Shown here: piece by piece, positions 23,660-35,445 of the stretch
Layout of the letters: every line of letters starts with the position of its first letter
Position numbering within the stretch: position 1 is the stretch's first letter
From: Magnolia sinica
Lineage: Eukaryota; Streptophyta; Magnoliopsida; Magnoliales; Magnoliaceae
Assembly (NCBI RefSeq): GCF_029962835.1
Contig: NC_080577.1
Span: 496,001-560,000 of the forward strand
Length of the DNA stretch: 64,000 nt
Reading direction: 5' to 3'
Program-made: the position numbers and the translations under genes
The notes under the pieces: generated by a model
Told to the model about the DNA's origin: nothing
What the model saw: only the letters and a program-made list of their open reading frames with translations
Databases searched by the model: none

Positions 23660-24080
23660 TAGGGGTGGTAATGTGGTGGGCCAGGCTAGGCCCGTACTGC
23701 TTGAGACACTTAAGACCCAAGACCTGAGCCCGGCCCAAGCCTTGCATGGGACCCGCTTTGCAGGCCAAAGCCCGAGCCCAACTCAACCTAGATGGGCTCG
23801 AAAATTGAATTCCTATGTCCTACCTGAATTTTCCTATATTTGTTGATCAAGTGGACATACAAAAAGAAATAGGTAGAGAAATGAACTGGGCCGTCTACAT
23901 TCAAGATAGATTAGAATGTAGTATTTGTAGGACATGGCTTATGTACATATAAAGTCTCGCTAGGTCAGGCTAAAATAACTTGAACCAAAGCCCGACCTGA
24001 AACTTGAACCTGCTGTTAATTTGAGGCCCAAGTCCGGACCAAAGCTGGGTCTCGCAGACTACCTGGCCCATTGTCACCCT
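23660..24080. mobile_element. hAT-like MITE with TAGGGGTGG ends
   Basis: The left end TAGGGGTGGTAATG is mirrored by CATTGTCACCCT at the right. Just inside are GGGCCAGGC-type and CTGGCCCA blocks typical of this common plant end type. Flanks GATTTGGA and CATTTGTA could be a decayed 8-bp target duplication. No coding capacity. Confidence 0.55.
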
Positions 24081-25087
24081 CATTTGTACCGTTTAATTTG
24101 AGTTAATGTATGCCATGTTTACAATTTTAGAGACTGCTAATAAACCATTCCAGAGTAGCAAATAATCCCTTTTGCCTTTTTGTCTATTCTGAGACTGAAG
24201 CACCTAGATTTTTCAATAAACACTAATGCTGAAATCCAACGCATAGGCTCACATGCTGACGTGGATTACTATGGCGAAATTTGAGCTCTACATCAAATGG
24301 GCCACATTGATTTGGATGTTTTATACCAGAAAAAGAAAAGAAAATAAAAAGAAAATTAAAAAATAAAAATTAAAAACGAGACCATTTTACACCTCAGGTG
24401 GAAGGAAATTGAGGCTAGAAAAACTTGTTTTAAGTGTGGCCTTCCTAAGGAGTGAAATGGCATGGATGTTAAGAAAGAAGGTGAAAACAGTGTTTCAAAC
24501 CAAATGGAAAGTTTTAATGTTACCATATACACTCATATTCAAACTCTAAATAGTTTATGTTACTAATATCCATGTACTATATAATATACACTAGGGAACT
24601 GGGCTAGGTGGGCCAGGCTGTTCATAATGGAGCCAGCAGAGCCTGACCAAACAAATTTAAGGGCTTAGATTTCATGCCCTAGTTGAGCCCTCTGGTCAAC
24701 CTCTTTAGGGCTGAGTCAGATGGGCATGTTGTCATCCTAATTTTCTAGAAGAAATGAATCGGAGAAATACATGATAACTTGGACCTAGTCAGACTTGAAA
24801 TGTAAAGACCGTTTAATGCAACTTTAGAGAGACGGGTAATCTCTTAATTCATAGCCGTTTAGACTCCGTCATCCTCAACACCAGACGTCTCAGATGAATA
24901 GTCCAAATCAAGCTAATGTAAGGTTTTTAATAGGGTCTCACACGTGTGATCGATCTAGGCCATTAATTTGGTAGTGTGTGAACATGCCATATACCAATCA
25001 ATTGAGCTACATGGGAACGTCAGACTTATTTTCCAACTTACTCATTTTTTCCATACGTGTGTTGACTTGCTGATCGGTGGCCATTTA

Positions 25088-25089
<2 letters not shown>
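24081..25089. other. Intergenic with one further repeat remnant
   Basis: The part at about 24598-24740 (GGGCTAGGTGGGCCAGGC opening, TGTTGTCATCCTAA closing) resembles a relative of the 23660 element. The rest shows no gene. Confidence 0.4.

Positions 25090-25118
<29 letters not shown>
25090..25118. repeat. (TA)n microsatellite
   Basis: An uninterrupted TA dinucleotide run. Confidence 0.95.
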
Positions 25119-25120
<2 letters not shown>

Positions 25121-26008
25121 ACAGTGTGATGAATGGCCCAGATGTCCGACAAGCATGCCATATAAAGCGGTGGAATCGAGGTCCCTTTATTTTGTCAAAT
25201 TCCCAAACGTCATGTAATTTGGCCCAATCGCTACAATATAATAAGTGGGGGGTATAACAGTTTTCATGATTCAGTTTTCTAGAATTTTAGCCTTTGGACC
25301 TATTAACATCTTTTAATGATCCAAACCGTTTATATGATGGACGTTACTTTGGATGGGTTAAAGCCAAATAACTAAAACCTTTACAATGGAATATATAACC
25401 CTTTGATCACTTTGAATATGGACGGTCTACTTAAAGTCTAGAGGATCAATGATTTATTTATTTCCCATCTCTGATATTTCTTGGCTATCGTCCATCGTTG
25501 ATTAGTTCTATCAAATGAACGGTTTAGGTCAATGAAAAGAACCACAATCCAACGGCTAATGACCCGACGTATCCAATACGTCTGGACGTATTCTTGCAAA
25601 ATTCCAAGGAGGTTCCGAAGCGAGCAGGGTTTTTTATTTTTATTTTTATTTTTATTTACTTTAAAGAGTTGCTCGTATACATCTCGACGTATTTCAAGAC
25701 GATACGTCTGCACTTTAGCCTTCGAGTCTCGGTCATCATCCGAAGATCCAAACCGTTTAAAGGGAGAATCTAACTTTATACGGTGAAAATCAACCAGGTA
25801 GTAACAATTGGATTATTTTATCGCTTTTGCTGAAAACATGAACGGTCACACCATAACCTTGTATGATGAGAAGACGGAAGGAAGGATTTATCTAAAGTAA
25901 TTTTCGAGTATTCCACATCCTAGGTGAGCACTATCGTATGAAAGGTTTGGGTCAACCAGAGAAGCCAAATCCAGCGGCTACAGTGTCGACGTATCTTATT
26001 GCAATTCG
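25119..26008. other. Intergenic with recurring GACGTAT motifs
   Basis: No gene. The words GACGTAT, TACGTC or ATACGTCT recur between 25560 and 25710 and again near 25988, with a TTTTTA run at 25630-25657 in the middle. This looks like a decayed repeat, but no ends could be set. Confidence 0.35.
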
Positions 26009-26037
26009 TCGGGATATATATATATATATATATATGT

Positions 26038-26078
<41 letters not shown>
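26009..26078. repeat. Two-block (TA)n microsatellite
   Basis: Two long TA runs separated by a short GTAAAA interruption. Confidence 0.95.
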
Positions 26079-26081
<3 letters not shown>

Positions 26082-26089
26082 TGTGGTAA

Positions 26090-26262
26090 GTTCGGCTAGC
26101 CCAACCTGGGGTTCAGCCAGGTTTCATTTTAGGGTCTCATGTCATAAAATGATCTAGGAAAACGGAATCATGGTGTGGATGTGGAATAAATACATCAAGG
26201 TTGGGCCCACCGACTTGGGTGAAGCCGAGTTCGCACCTAATCTGGTACCCTTTTTTCAACCT
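26090..26262. repeat. Right-end fragment of a family C TIR repeat
   Basis: GTGGAATAAATACATCAAGG, TTGGGCCCACC and CGCACCTAATCTGGTACC match the right end of the repeat at about 8733-9235, but the left part of the element is missing. Confidence 0.55.
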
Positions 26263-26599
26263 TGCGTGACGACCAGGGATGGAGATAATTACCCCGCAAC
26301 TGTGTTTTCCAAGTCTCACTCGCATCCTTACACGCAGCGCATGTGCCTACCTGGATAGCGTGTGAGCCATCTGAGCAGTGCAATAAGGTGTCACTCCATT
26401 AATATAACAATATTAGAAAAAAATCAGGTTGGTCCATTCACTAGGTGGGCCATCTTTATAGAAGGGAACTGACGGTTGGTAATAATAATAATAAGAAAGC
26501 TGCTGACGGTTCACATTCAACAGAACCATTTGGAGTGGCTGATGATTAATCTGGCATGAGTCTGGTGCACGGTCAGCATGACAGTAGAGGCCACCATGT

Positions 26600-26893
26600 G
26601 CAAGGTTCGCATGTCCTACCCACATGCGTAGCTGACACGTGTGGATAATGAGAAGTGTGAGTCTAGCTGAAGTCAAAGGAGATCCACATCATCCAAGTCA
26701 ATAGTCAAGGCGTAGGAAACGCGTTTGGAGAGGGATAACCCATCCTCCTATCAACCCACTATCACATTGGGAGGGACTGACTTTTAAATAAAAAATTCCA
26801 AATTACCAGTCTTCTGAGAACATGTATATATTCATTATTAGTTGATTAACAAGATTGCAGAAGCTTTCCCAATAGGCAAGAAGAAGATAGAAA
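26600..26893 (+). promoter_or_regulatory. Likely promoter of the LEA_2 gene
   Basis: A G-box/ABRE-type core CACGTG lies at 26636-26641 (context GACACGTGTGG), an ACGCGT at about 26719, and a TATA-like ATGTATATATTC at about 26822-26833, some 60 bases before the ATG. A G-box near a TATA box fits abscisic acid or stress control, which is common for this family. Function is inferred from motifs only. Confidence 0.35.
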
Positions 26894-27559
26894 ATGGGCG
26901 AAATGGATCAAGTAAGACCGCTGGCACCAGCTTCCGATCGAATGAATAGCGACGAGGAGGATGGGAAGAAGCGACCATCACCCAAAAAGCTCCAAAAGCG
27001 TCGTTGCATTATCTGCTGTGGTTGCTGCGCAGCGACAACACTAATTCTTGCCATAGTAATCCTTGTGTTGGCTCTCACTGTTTTCAGAGTCAGAGACCCT
27101 GATATGACATTGAATTCCATTATCATCGATAGGATGAAATTCAACAAAGAAACTACATCAAATCCATCCATCAACATGACACTTAAGGCTGATGTCTCCA
27201 TAAAGAACCCCAACATCGCTTCCTTCAAATTCGGCAACAGCACCACCCTTATCTATTACCGTGGCACGTCAGTAGGCCAGGCCTACACTCCTGCTGGGAA
27301 GGCATCGGCAAAGCGCACGCTACAGATGAATGTTACGATTGATGTGCTCGCAGACCGGCTGATAGGGGACATGGACCTCTATAAAGATCTCATCTCAGGA
27401 TCTCTCCAAGTAAATAGCCACACGAAGATCGGCGGGAGGGTGAATTTACTAAACATATTTAAGCGTCATGTTGATGTTGAGATGAATTGCAACATAACTG
27501 TGTCATTGAATAACAATGCAATCTCTGATCAAAAGTGTAAGCGAAGTGTAAAACTCTAA
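26894..27559 (+). CDS. LEA_2 / NDR1-HIN1-like membrane protein
   Basis: Intronless gene of 221 residues. Seen: a charged N-terminus with a basic patch (KKRPSPKKLQKRR, about 25-37), a Cys-rich entry followed by one membrane span (about 38-64), then an outer LEA_2 domain (about 95-205) with the family NPN motif at 105-107 and the pattern SFKFGNSTTLIYYRG. Four N-glycosylation sequons (N94, N115, N146, N200) lie after the span, consistent with an outside or luminal domain anchored as a type II protein. Family members (NDR1/HIN1-like, also called LEA hydroxyproline-rich glycoproteins) are linked to defence and stress at the plasma membrane; the exact role here cannot be read from sequence. The start is the first ATG in frame, after a short leader. 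Length is usual for the family. No truncation or frameshift seen. Confidence 0.9.
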   Translation: MGEMDQVRPLAPASDRMNSDEEDGKKRPSPKKLQKRRCIICCGCCAATTLILAIVILVLALTVFRVRDPDMTLNSIIIDRMKFNKETTSNPSINMTLKADVSIKNPNIASFKFGNSTTLIYYRGTSVGQAYTPAGKASAKRTLQMNVTIDVLADRLIGDMDLYKDLISGSLQVNSHTKIGGRVNLLNIFKRHVDVEMNCNITVSLNNNAISDQKCKRSVKL

Positions 27560-27920
27560 GGAGCGGGAATTCTGGTTTTCATGTTCATCTATCCACCAAC
27601 TCATGGAAGAGGGTAAGAATTACCAAAAGGTGAAGTAGAATTGTATATTTGTGAGTTTTTCAAGTGCTGAGATATGTTGAAAGCAGATTCTATCACATGT
27701 GTAAAGACAGCTACTGTATCATTTCTGCCTTTTTTTCTTTTCTTTTTCACCTTAACAATGGAATTACCATTTTTTTTTTGGTTATTAATGAAAACCCACC
27801 TACCTTTTATTCTATTTTTGAATAGATACCTACTTTTGGCATATTTAGAGGAGGCCGCCTATCTTTTGGTAGCTGTTACGGCCGTCTATAACCATGTAAT
27901 ACACATATGTAATATGGGGG
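27560..27920. other. 3' region of the LEA_2 gene
   Basis: T-rich sequence following the stop codon, including a poly-T run near 27768-27779. It presumably contains the 3' untranslated region. No further gene is seen. Confidence 0.45.
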
Positions 27921-29866
27921 TGTTAGTGCACTGATTTATGCACCTTATTTGTCAATCACGTGAGTCCTTGTATCATGTAGTCGATTGAATCGTTGAAAGC
28001 TAATGACTGAAGACATAAGTGAATGTGTAACATTAAAGAACAAAGAATAGATAAACATGATGCCTAATGACCCTAACTCTTTTCCAAAATAACCTAAACT
28101 TCTAGATGATTCATAACACAATAGGTAAACCTTTTTTTTTTTATTAATAATCCTTTAAGCCATCTAAGCCTAAATTGACCATCCTTAGATTAGCCTTAGA
28201 GTTCTCATATTACTTAGAAAACTACACAATTTCAGCAACCTTCGGTCTCACTGATTTCACCTTCAATCTAACTAAAAACATCTAAAATAGGACAACGAGC
28301 TGAGGTAGAATTCCGGATAATTCGACTACAACCGAATGTCACATTCGATCTCACTGAAGACTACTTTTGGTGCGACTGAAGACCATATTCAAGGCGATCG
28401 AAAATGCCCAAATATGTCAAGTGGCTTTCTTGTCTAAATTTGACTCGACTAAACCACAATTCGGTGCAATCGACCATGCACTCGGTGTGACCGAACCATA
28501 ATTCAGGGTGTGATCGAACATGCACTCGGTGCAACCGAAGACTAGCCGTTATAAATCTGTTGGAGCATTTTTCCTATAAATCTAACAATTTGATCATTGT
28601 GTAAATGATGAATTTTGGCATTGTAAAAACCCTAGTACATCCTAAGTTCTACCAAACCTCGTAGGATCTATCCCAATGAGATCCATACTATGTTCTTAGT
28701 GATTTTTCACTCTAATGAGCATTCCAAGCTCCTCTACAAGAATACCATGATTTCAAGCCTTCTTTAGAGTTTAGACACCATTTCTCTTGGCACCCAAGTG
28801 TCTATTGAACTTTAAAGTGTCTATCAAGTAAAATCTCATAGACTTTACAACTTTCTATTAGTTGTAGGAGATTTTACCTAACCTCCTATCACTTTGGTCA
28901 TCGCATCAGAGCATCATATGCAAGATGTTGGAGCTAAAGTTTTGGTAAAGCATTGACATCATGATCGGGGAAGCAAATGTGAGCTAATTGAAGCATGTGA
29001 GAGCATCGACCAAGCAACCAGAGAAGGCGCTAGAAAAGGGGTCCAATTCGACAAGTAAATTGTTATGTGTAAGAGTCTATATACACTCTTACCTTATGTA
29101 GGATTGAGTGTAAGAGTTTGAATTACTAAGCTCAATTAGGTTCTTGTGGAGTACCTTGACTCTTGTGTAGGGCCTAAATGAAAGTCATTGAGTAGGCCAT
29201 CGTACATGGGTGTGTACCTGTTAGTCTCCGAGGACGCCTCCGGTGAGAGTAAATGTAAGTCCTTATATTAGAACTGAAGTTGTTGGTTAACGTATGAAAA
29301 TTAACTAAAGTCTCTTGTGGATCCTTTGGCTGAAGTGTATGTCAATGTGTTCTTGTGTTGGACTATTGTTTATGGTGAGCCTATAGAAAACCATGTAAAG
29401 TCTCTTACAGGAGCCGATCCTTATTTAGGATTGTAAATGTTAAAGGTGAACCTAATTTAAAATTTTGATAGTGAAATCTGGTACACTCATGGGTTGAGTG
29501 CATCCGTCGAGAGTGGAGCAGGGAAACTAAACCACTATGCGTGCTTGTGTTTGAGATTTTTATTTGAGCACTTCTTTAATTATACCTGTGGTGAATGTTT
29601 AATTATATATATGCATGATCAGATGAATGTCAGGAATTGATAGTTAGCGCATCCCACATACATATGTACACTATTATGTTTATAGACTAGTCGCGTAATT
29701 ACTACATATTTTGTAGTCTATATGATTGAACCCTTTAATGGCTTGGTAGCCTTAGAGTTAAATTGTCTTGTTTAGTTTAATTTGTATATTAGTTTAAATA
29801 GGCAATTGAATTTAAAAGATAAAAAAATTATTTGGTCATAATTACCCCCGTTTAGGACAACCATCA
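27921..29866 (+). mobile_element. Degenerate Ty1/copia-type LTR, probably solo
   Basis: Opens TGTTAGTGCAC. The distal part has the layout of long copia LTRs of the SIRE/Angela type: CTGGTACACTCATGGGTTGA, CGTCGAGAGTGGAGC, CTAAACCACTATGCG, GAGCACTTCTTTAATT, and a C-rich readout (TTACCCCCGTTTAGGACAAC) at the end. No coding domains follow and no target duplication was found. It is a fossil and the borders are approximate. Confidence 0.55.
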
Positions 29867-29899
29867 TTCCTTAGCTCCGCCAATCTTTCGAGCATATCC

Positions 29900-30256
29900 C
29901 GTGGGCCCACCATGTCCGTTTTCATGAAAAAATTAGGTTTTTACCATCATATTCTCCACCCCTCTCTCTCATCATCTAAGCGACAATGCCTCCCAATCGA
30001 GCTTTATCTCAACTCTCTCTCTATTGCTTATGATGTCTCATCTCAATTCTTCATCTCTCACGATCTCTCATCTCAGCTCTCTTTTTCTCGCAATTTTTCT
30101 TCTCAAAGCTCAAAAATTGGCTTGGAGCTCTTGCATGCGACCTCTCATTTCAACTCTCTCGATCTATCTATTCAGAGCTCGAAAACTTGATTGGAGTTCC
30201 AAACAATCAACATCCCTCAAACCCTCCTCTCATACTCTTCCTCTCACATCGAAAGG
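29900..30256. other. CT-rich stretch with leader-like features
   Basis: Rich in CTCTCTC and TCTCATCTCA words and ending in AAAG followed by GTAAAAAT, which could be a splice donor. It might be the non-coding first exon of a lost or unrecognised gene, but no coding partner could be found downstream. Confidence 0.25.
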
Positions 30257-30479
30257 TAAAAATCATAACACATGTGGTTGTAATTAATGGCGTGGGGCAT
30301 GAATATTTATCGAGTTGGTTTACACATGCAGGGCCCATATGCTTTTGAGTACTGATATCATCCGTTGCTTTTGAGATTTGTAATTTTTTACCGTGTTTAT
30401 AGGAGCCCTTTGGACCTTTTCATTTCTTTATAGCAAAATGCGTCGGGTATGTGGGACACGATGACCCAAGCACACACTA

Positions 30480-30870
30480 AGAACATGAAGGTGGGCCATT
30501 GGGAAAAAAAATCCTATTTGAATTTAAGGATTATGGTACCTTAATCCTATTTTGAATTTGGCAATTTTGGTACCCTAATCACATATTGATTTTGGGGGTT
30601 TTGAGTTTAAGAATTTTGGTTCCATAATCTCAAATTGAATTCAGGGATTTTAAAATTAAGAATTTTGGTACTCTATTCCCACTTCAAATTTGGGGGTTTT
30701 AAAATTGAAGATTTTGGGAACTGTGATACCTTAATTTGGAAATTATGATACCTTAATATGCTTCTTATAGGTCTGATGTTTCCTATTTTAAATGTGTAAT
30801 TGATATTTGATTTTGAAATTGAAAATTTTGGAGATTGTGATACCTTAAGCTGATTTTTGTAATTGACGTA
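30480..30870. repeat. Degenerate tandem repeat (ATTTTGGTACC type)
   Basis: Variants of AATTTTGGTACCCTAATC followed by TTGAATTTGGGGGTTTT recur about every 60-70 bp. Six or so diverged copies can be read. Confidence 0.6.
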
Positions 30871-31238
30871 TGCTCTAATACTTCCTGCTTTAAATATATA
30901 CAGATGTAACTCTATGCATTTCATTGGTTTCTTGTATCTATTTTTGGTCCATACATATTTGTTCTATCTTATATTTGGTATGCAATTCATATCTAATTAT
31001 TGTAACTGATATATAGATTCTTGTATTTGTATGCAATCCATATATGCCCCTTGTAACTAATACCTAGTATGCAGTCCATGTTTGCTTCTTGTATATGATA
31101 TCTGGTTTAATCATTCGTGCTATAAATTTGAGATTTGTGACTCTATAAATTGTAAATATATGTAACTGTATGTTAGATGTCTTCAGTTGAGTTTGTATGC
31201 AACATGTATACTATTGTGACTATGCAACTGTTATTACT

Positions 31239-31917
31239 TAAGGCTGATTGTTGGGTGGGTTCAACCCGACCGACTCGTGACTGACTCGACATTGGGTTGG
31301 GCTCGTGCAGGATGTATCGGGTTTGGTCTTGGGCTTGGGCTATACAAACACCAACCCATAAAACTTGGGTCGAGCTCGGGTTGAGGTCTCGAGTTAGCCA
31401 ACCCAACCCAAACCCGATCGATATATAAGTTACTTATAAATTATAATTGAGTGTAGATTGTCCGTGTTGAAGGCACGGAAAATTCCATTGCCATCGGGTC
31501 TCATTGGTTGACATCATTTCCGATGACTCAAGCTAACAAGATCTGCCGGATTTCTCTCTCTCAAATTAATTGCATGCTACACAACACGGCTTTTAAAGGA
31601 GTAATAATCATATATTTTAGCTTGTTTGTTTAGAAAAATAAAGTTCTTTATGATAAATAACTACATATATAATTAATAAAATCATAGGTACAAAAAATAA
31701 GACTTGTATTAAAATATAATAGACTAATGTAATAACAAAAATATTAATTAGCATGTATCCACTCAACCAACTCAACTGAGCCTGCTTGGGTTGGGCTTGG
31801 GTTGAGAATTCCCAACCCGAGATTGGGTTGGGTTAGGTTAGAGTTGAGGTATAGGAACCTTGGATTGGGTTAGGGTTCAGCACCAACTTGACCCAACTCA
31901 CTCGACTGTCAGCCCTA
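31239..31917. mobile_element. hAT-type non-autonomous element with perfect 8-bp target duplication
   Basis: TTATTACT occurs immediately before (31231-31238) and after (31918-31925) the element. The ends are TAAGGCTGATTG on the left and, reversed from the right, TAGGGCTGACAG, followed on both sides by GGGTTCAACCC/GGGTTGGGTCAA-like blocks. An 8-bp duplication with short imperfect TIRs is the hAT signature. There is no transposase reading frame. Confidence 0.9.
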
Positions 31918-31925
31918 TTATTACT

Positions 31926-32858
31926 GTTCTAAAGAGACTTTAGAAATCTTACATTTTGTTGTTGTAGACAAGATGCTCTTGGGCCTTTTGAACACAATCT
32001 TTATGAATGAATTCTATGTATGTAAGACAAATTCGAGGAGTTAATGAAATGTTTTAATAGTTTTGTGTGTTTTCAGTAATAGTTTGTTGTGTTATTTCAC
32101 ATATTGTTATTTCAATAGTTTATTTTTCATATTATTAAAACTCTTTATAAGCACTATGTTTTTTAGATGAACAATGATATCCCGAAATGAATTTGTTCTT
32201 GCAAAGTAGGGACAATGAAAATTTTATTAGCAAAGACATGTACCAATTATGGAAGATGCTTTTATAAATGTTTGATTAGGTTGGTGAGTAATGCTACCAT
32301 TCCCCTACAATTTTCATTTAATAATAGGTTCATCTCTTTATCTTATCTTATGTTTTAATATTAATGACAAAAACATGAGAGTGATTTTGTATGAGTTGAT
32401 TCAACAACTGAACGTTGAGATGCCGGCCCCCATTTTTTTCCATCGCATGCTTCTACTTCCACTGGAACTACATCTAGATCACTTTTGAAGATGACATATC
32501 GGGACATTGTACTACAAGTGTTAGATGAAGTAGAGTCAATCAATATCCACCCAACTGTGGATGATAATATGCGGTGGATTGTCAATGTTGTGTAATTTTT
32601 ACATTTATTTTTTTGTGTTACTATTCGAATTCATTTCATTCATTCTAATATTTCGATGATACCTTTTTGTCTATAATATTGTGGGTGGATTTTAGTTAAC
32701 TGTTATATTTGTTTATTTTATGTGGCTTTATAGTCTGGCTTTGTAGACTTAGATGTTACAATGTGCATTCTTTTATTTAGACTGTTTGATTAGATGTATA
32801 TGCTATACATTTTGGTTTTAGGTATAGATATGTTTAGTTATTCATTTCTGGTTTTAGG
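31926..32858. other. AT-rich intergenic with a short open coding-like stretch
   Basis: At 32490-32594 a plus-strand frame reads MTYRDIVLQVLDEVESINIH and ends 14 residues later in a stop. It has protein-like composition but no family I recognise. It may be the tail of a decayed transposon or gene. Confidence 0.3.
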
Positions 32859-34514
32859 TGTCACGCCTCGAACTCGGAAATCGGGCTCACTAAATTTTCG
32901 ATCACTGAATCCGGCGCCGACAGCCTTCGTAGTACTCCATTCTAGGCTCCCGGCACTCATACATTAGGTTCCGATCTTGGGATTATATAAGGAGGATTTC
33001 TAATATGATTCTGATTCTTAATGAGTATTACCATAAACATAACCCACGAACAATAACCAGAAGAACACTATCACAAAATTCACTATGATAAAAACTTTGA
33101 GTATAATGCGTATGAAAGGGAAATACAGGATAATGAAAATAACAGAAACTTCAGAAGCTTGATTGCACACTCTAACTGCGGCGAAGCTACGGCTGTGTCC
33201 TAACGTCACCTGCACGCATCAATCGTGCATAAGCTTATAGAAAGCTTAGAGGGTGGTGTAAGTGTGTGCGTAGTATGAACGTACTCAGAATGCAATGCCA
33301 GAGTAATGCAGAATCATGCTGATGGATACATGAATGCAATCAGTCGTACCAAGGCTATGCAGTATAAGATATGAATGCTATCAGCCATATCAAGACCATG
33401 TGATGCGAGATGCAACTTAAGCATGCCAATCCTTATCCAAATCCACATATCAATACAACTCATCAAATATCAGTACGGTTCTCATTATGGATAATCACCG
33501 GGGTCTAGTACACTCTACGCCAGCTTGCCGCCCTTATTCGAACGCATAACTAGGAGAGTGGAAGAGATCTCACTATTCGGTTGCCAATATTGGGCCCGAC
33601 TCGTCGATAACGGACCCATTTCTCAAGTTGGTCAAACTCAACTTAGAAATTGCCTTCTCACTTAGGTGGGTAGGGTCACACCTCTTTCCAACTGACCACG
33701 ACACAATGGGAGACGTGACCTACTAGTATACAGCCCTCGTGCGCTCATATATCCACTCGGTCTCGACATTGGAGTCATCCTCTAGTACCATCGGGTTTAT
33801 GAATTTTCACCCAGGGACATCTATGACGCCTTGATGCTAGAAACAGTACTTCCAGTATCCAATCCAACCATCCACGATGTGTATGTGGAGGTCATAGCCC
33901 TGATGTCGCTAGGGCGTATAAAGTAGTCACAATCACACACAAATGCAAAGTGCATGAATCACGTAGTCCAATCATGCATCAATCCTGCGCACACTGTGTG
34001 CTCATGTGGGATAACTCTGCCTATCAGAGTCCCATGAACCACCTACACTATGGCATATGTAATATCCAATTACATCTCATAACAAACATACAGATGATGC
34101 GTATGGACATGTATCATGATGTTATGCTGTCACAAACTCATAATCAGCAACAGTAGTAGGTATCGGCAATCGGCACCGGTAATCGACATCGATAATCAAC
34201 CTCGACGCAAGGCGGGGTCCATAGGTGGACGACCGATGATGGATTAATTAAAAATCAATGGGACCCAAGCATTTGGGTTAATCCACTAGGGAATGATAAG
34301 AGTTGACCTAATAAGGCCTAAGGGAAGGTCACAATGTGGACGTCCAACCATCATTGCCCATCAATGTAGACCTTTAACCAACATTGCTCCCAAGGAATGG
34401 TGCTCATAGGGCCAATCGTTTAATGGGCCCACAGCCTCATACAAGGGCCTAATATACATCATCATGGGCCTTGCTTATGGGGCATACACGCATTACATTG
34501 GGCCTCATTCATGG

Positions 34515-34515
34515 G

Positions 34516-34592
<77 letters not shown>
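34515..34592. repeat. (TA)n microsatellite inside the solo LTR
   Basis: A TA run of roughly 75 bp. Confidence 0.95.
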
Positions 34593-34593
<1 letters not shown>

Positions 34594-34609
34594 TATATAT
34601 CAATCACAT

Positions 34610-34733
34610 CGGGCCGAATCAATTGGGCCAATCAAATGGGCCGAGTCGAATAGGCCGAGTTAAATGGCCGAGTCGAATGGGTCGGTACAAATGGGCCGAA
34701 TCAATTTAGCCGATCAAATGGGCCGAGTCAAAT
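34610..34733. repeat. GGGCCGA minisatellite inside the solo LTR
   Basis: About eight variant copies of AATGGGCCGAGTCAAATGGG wording, with a period of 14-17 bp, directly follow the TA run. Confidence 0.75.
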
Positions 34734-35310
34734 ACACCATTCATCCATCTATAGAGATCATTTTAGAGCATTATCCAAATAATGAATCAGATCCAAAGAT
34801 TATCTGGACTATACTACGAATAACAGTGGCGTTAATAATTTCAACTGTTAAAATTTAAAGGGGCCCACTATAGCGTTTATTTTCCACCCAGTTAGTTTAT
34901 AAGCTCACAAAGACCTGAGCTGAGAGGGAAACAAATTTTATATTGGTCCAAAACCTCTCTGACCCAAAAAGGGTCTCACTAGTAGGCTTTCAACTTCACT
35001 GTTCCTGCAGTGTGGTCCACCTGATAATTGGATCTGTCATATTTTTAGCCTCAAGTCTTGAGATGAGCCGCCACATGGATGAACGGTTTAGATACAACAC
35101 ATACAGCAGCGGGCCTTACGGGACGGATGTCGCCATGGGGCCCACTGATGGTCGGCATGGATAAAGTACATACATCGTTGTGGGGTCCACGCACGTGGCT
35201 GTCCACCAAGTGAATGAACAGTTTGGATGGAAGACATCCATCATGGTGAGGCTGCTGGAACGCCAGATGGATGGACGGCGTGATACATACATACATCATG
35301 GTGGGTCCCA
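34734..35310. repeat. TIR-repeat remnants inside the solo LTR
   Basis: Internal blocks of the short repeats are seen (GTTTATTTTCCACCCAG, GTGTGGTCCACCTGATAATT). They are followed by three successive CATACATC-type ends near 35100, 35170 and 35290, suggesting multiple or nested insertions. Confidence 0.55.
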
Positions 35311-35413
35311 CAACAACTTTTTTTTTATAGCTGCGAGAGATTCAGCGTCGGTTGCTGCTGACAGTCTGTATACAGGTGGGTCCCACGTAGGGCCCACCAC
35401 CATATATCTTAAG

Positions 35414-35444
<31 letters not shown>

Positions 35445-35445
35445 G

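Noticed and set aside
34471-34653. Small frame with alternating Tyr and Ile
   Set aside because: It is a translated TA microsatellite.
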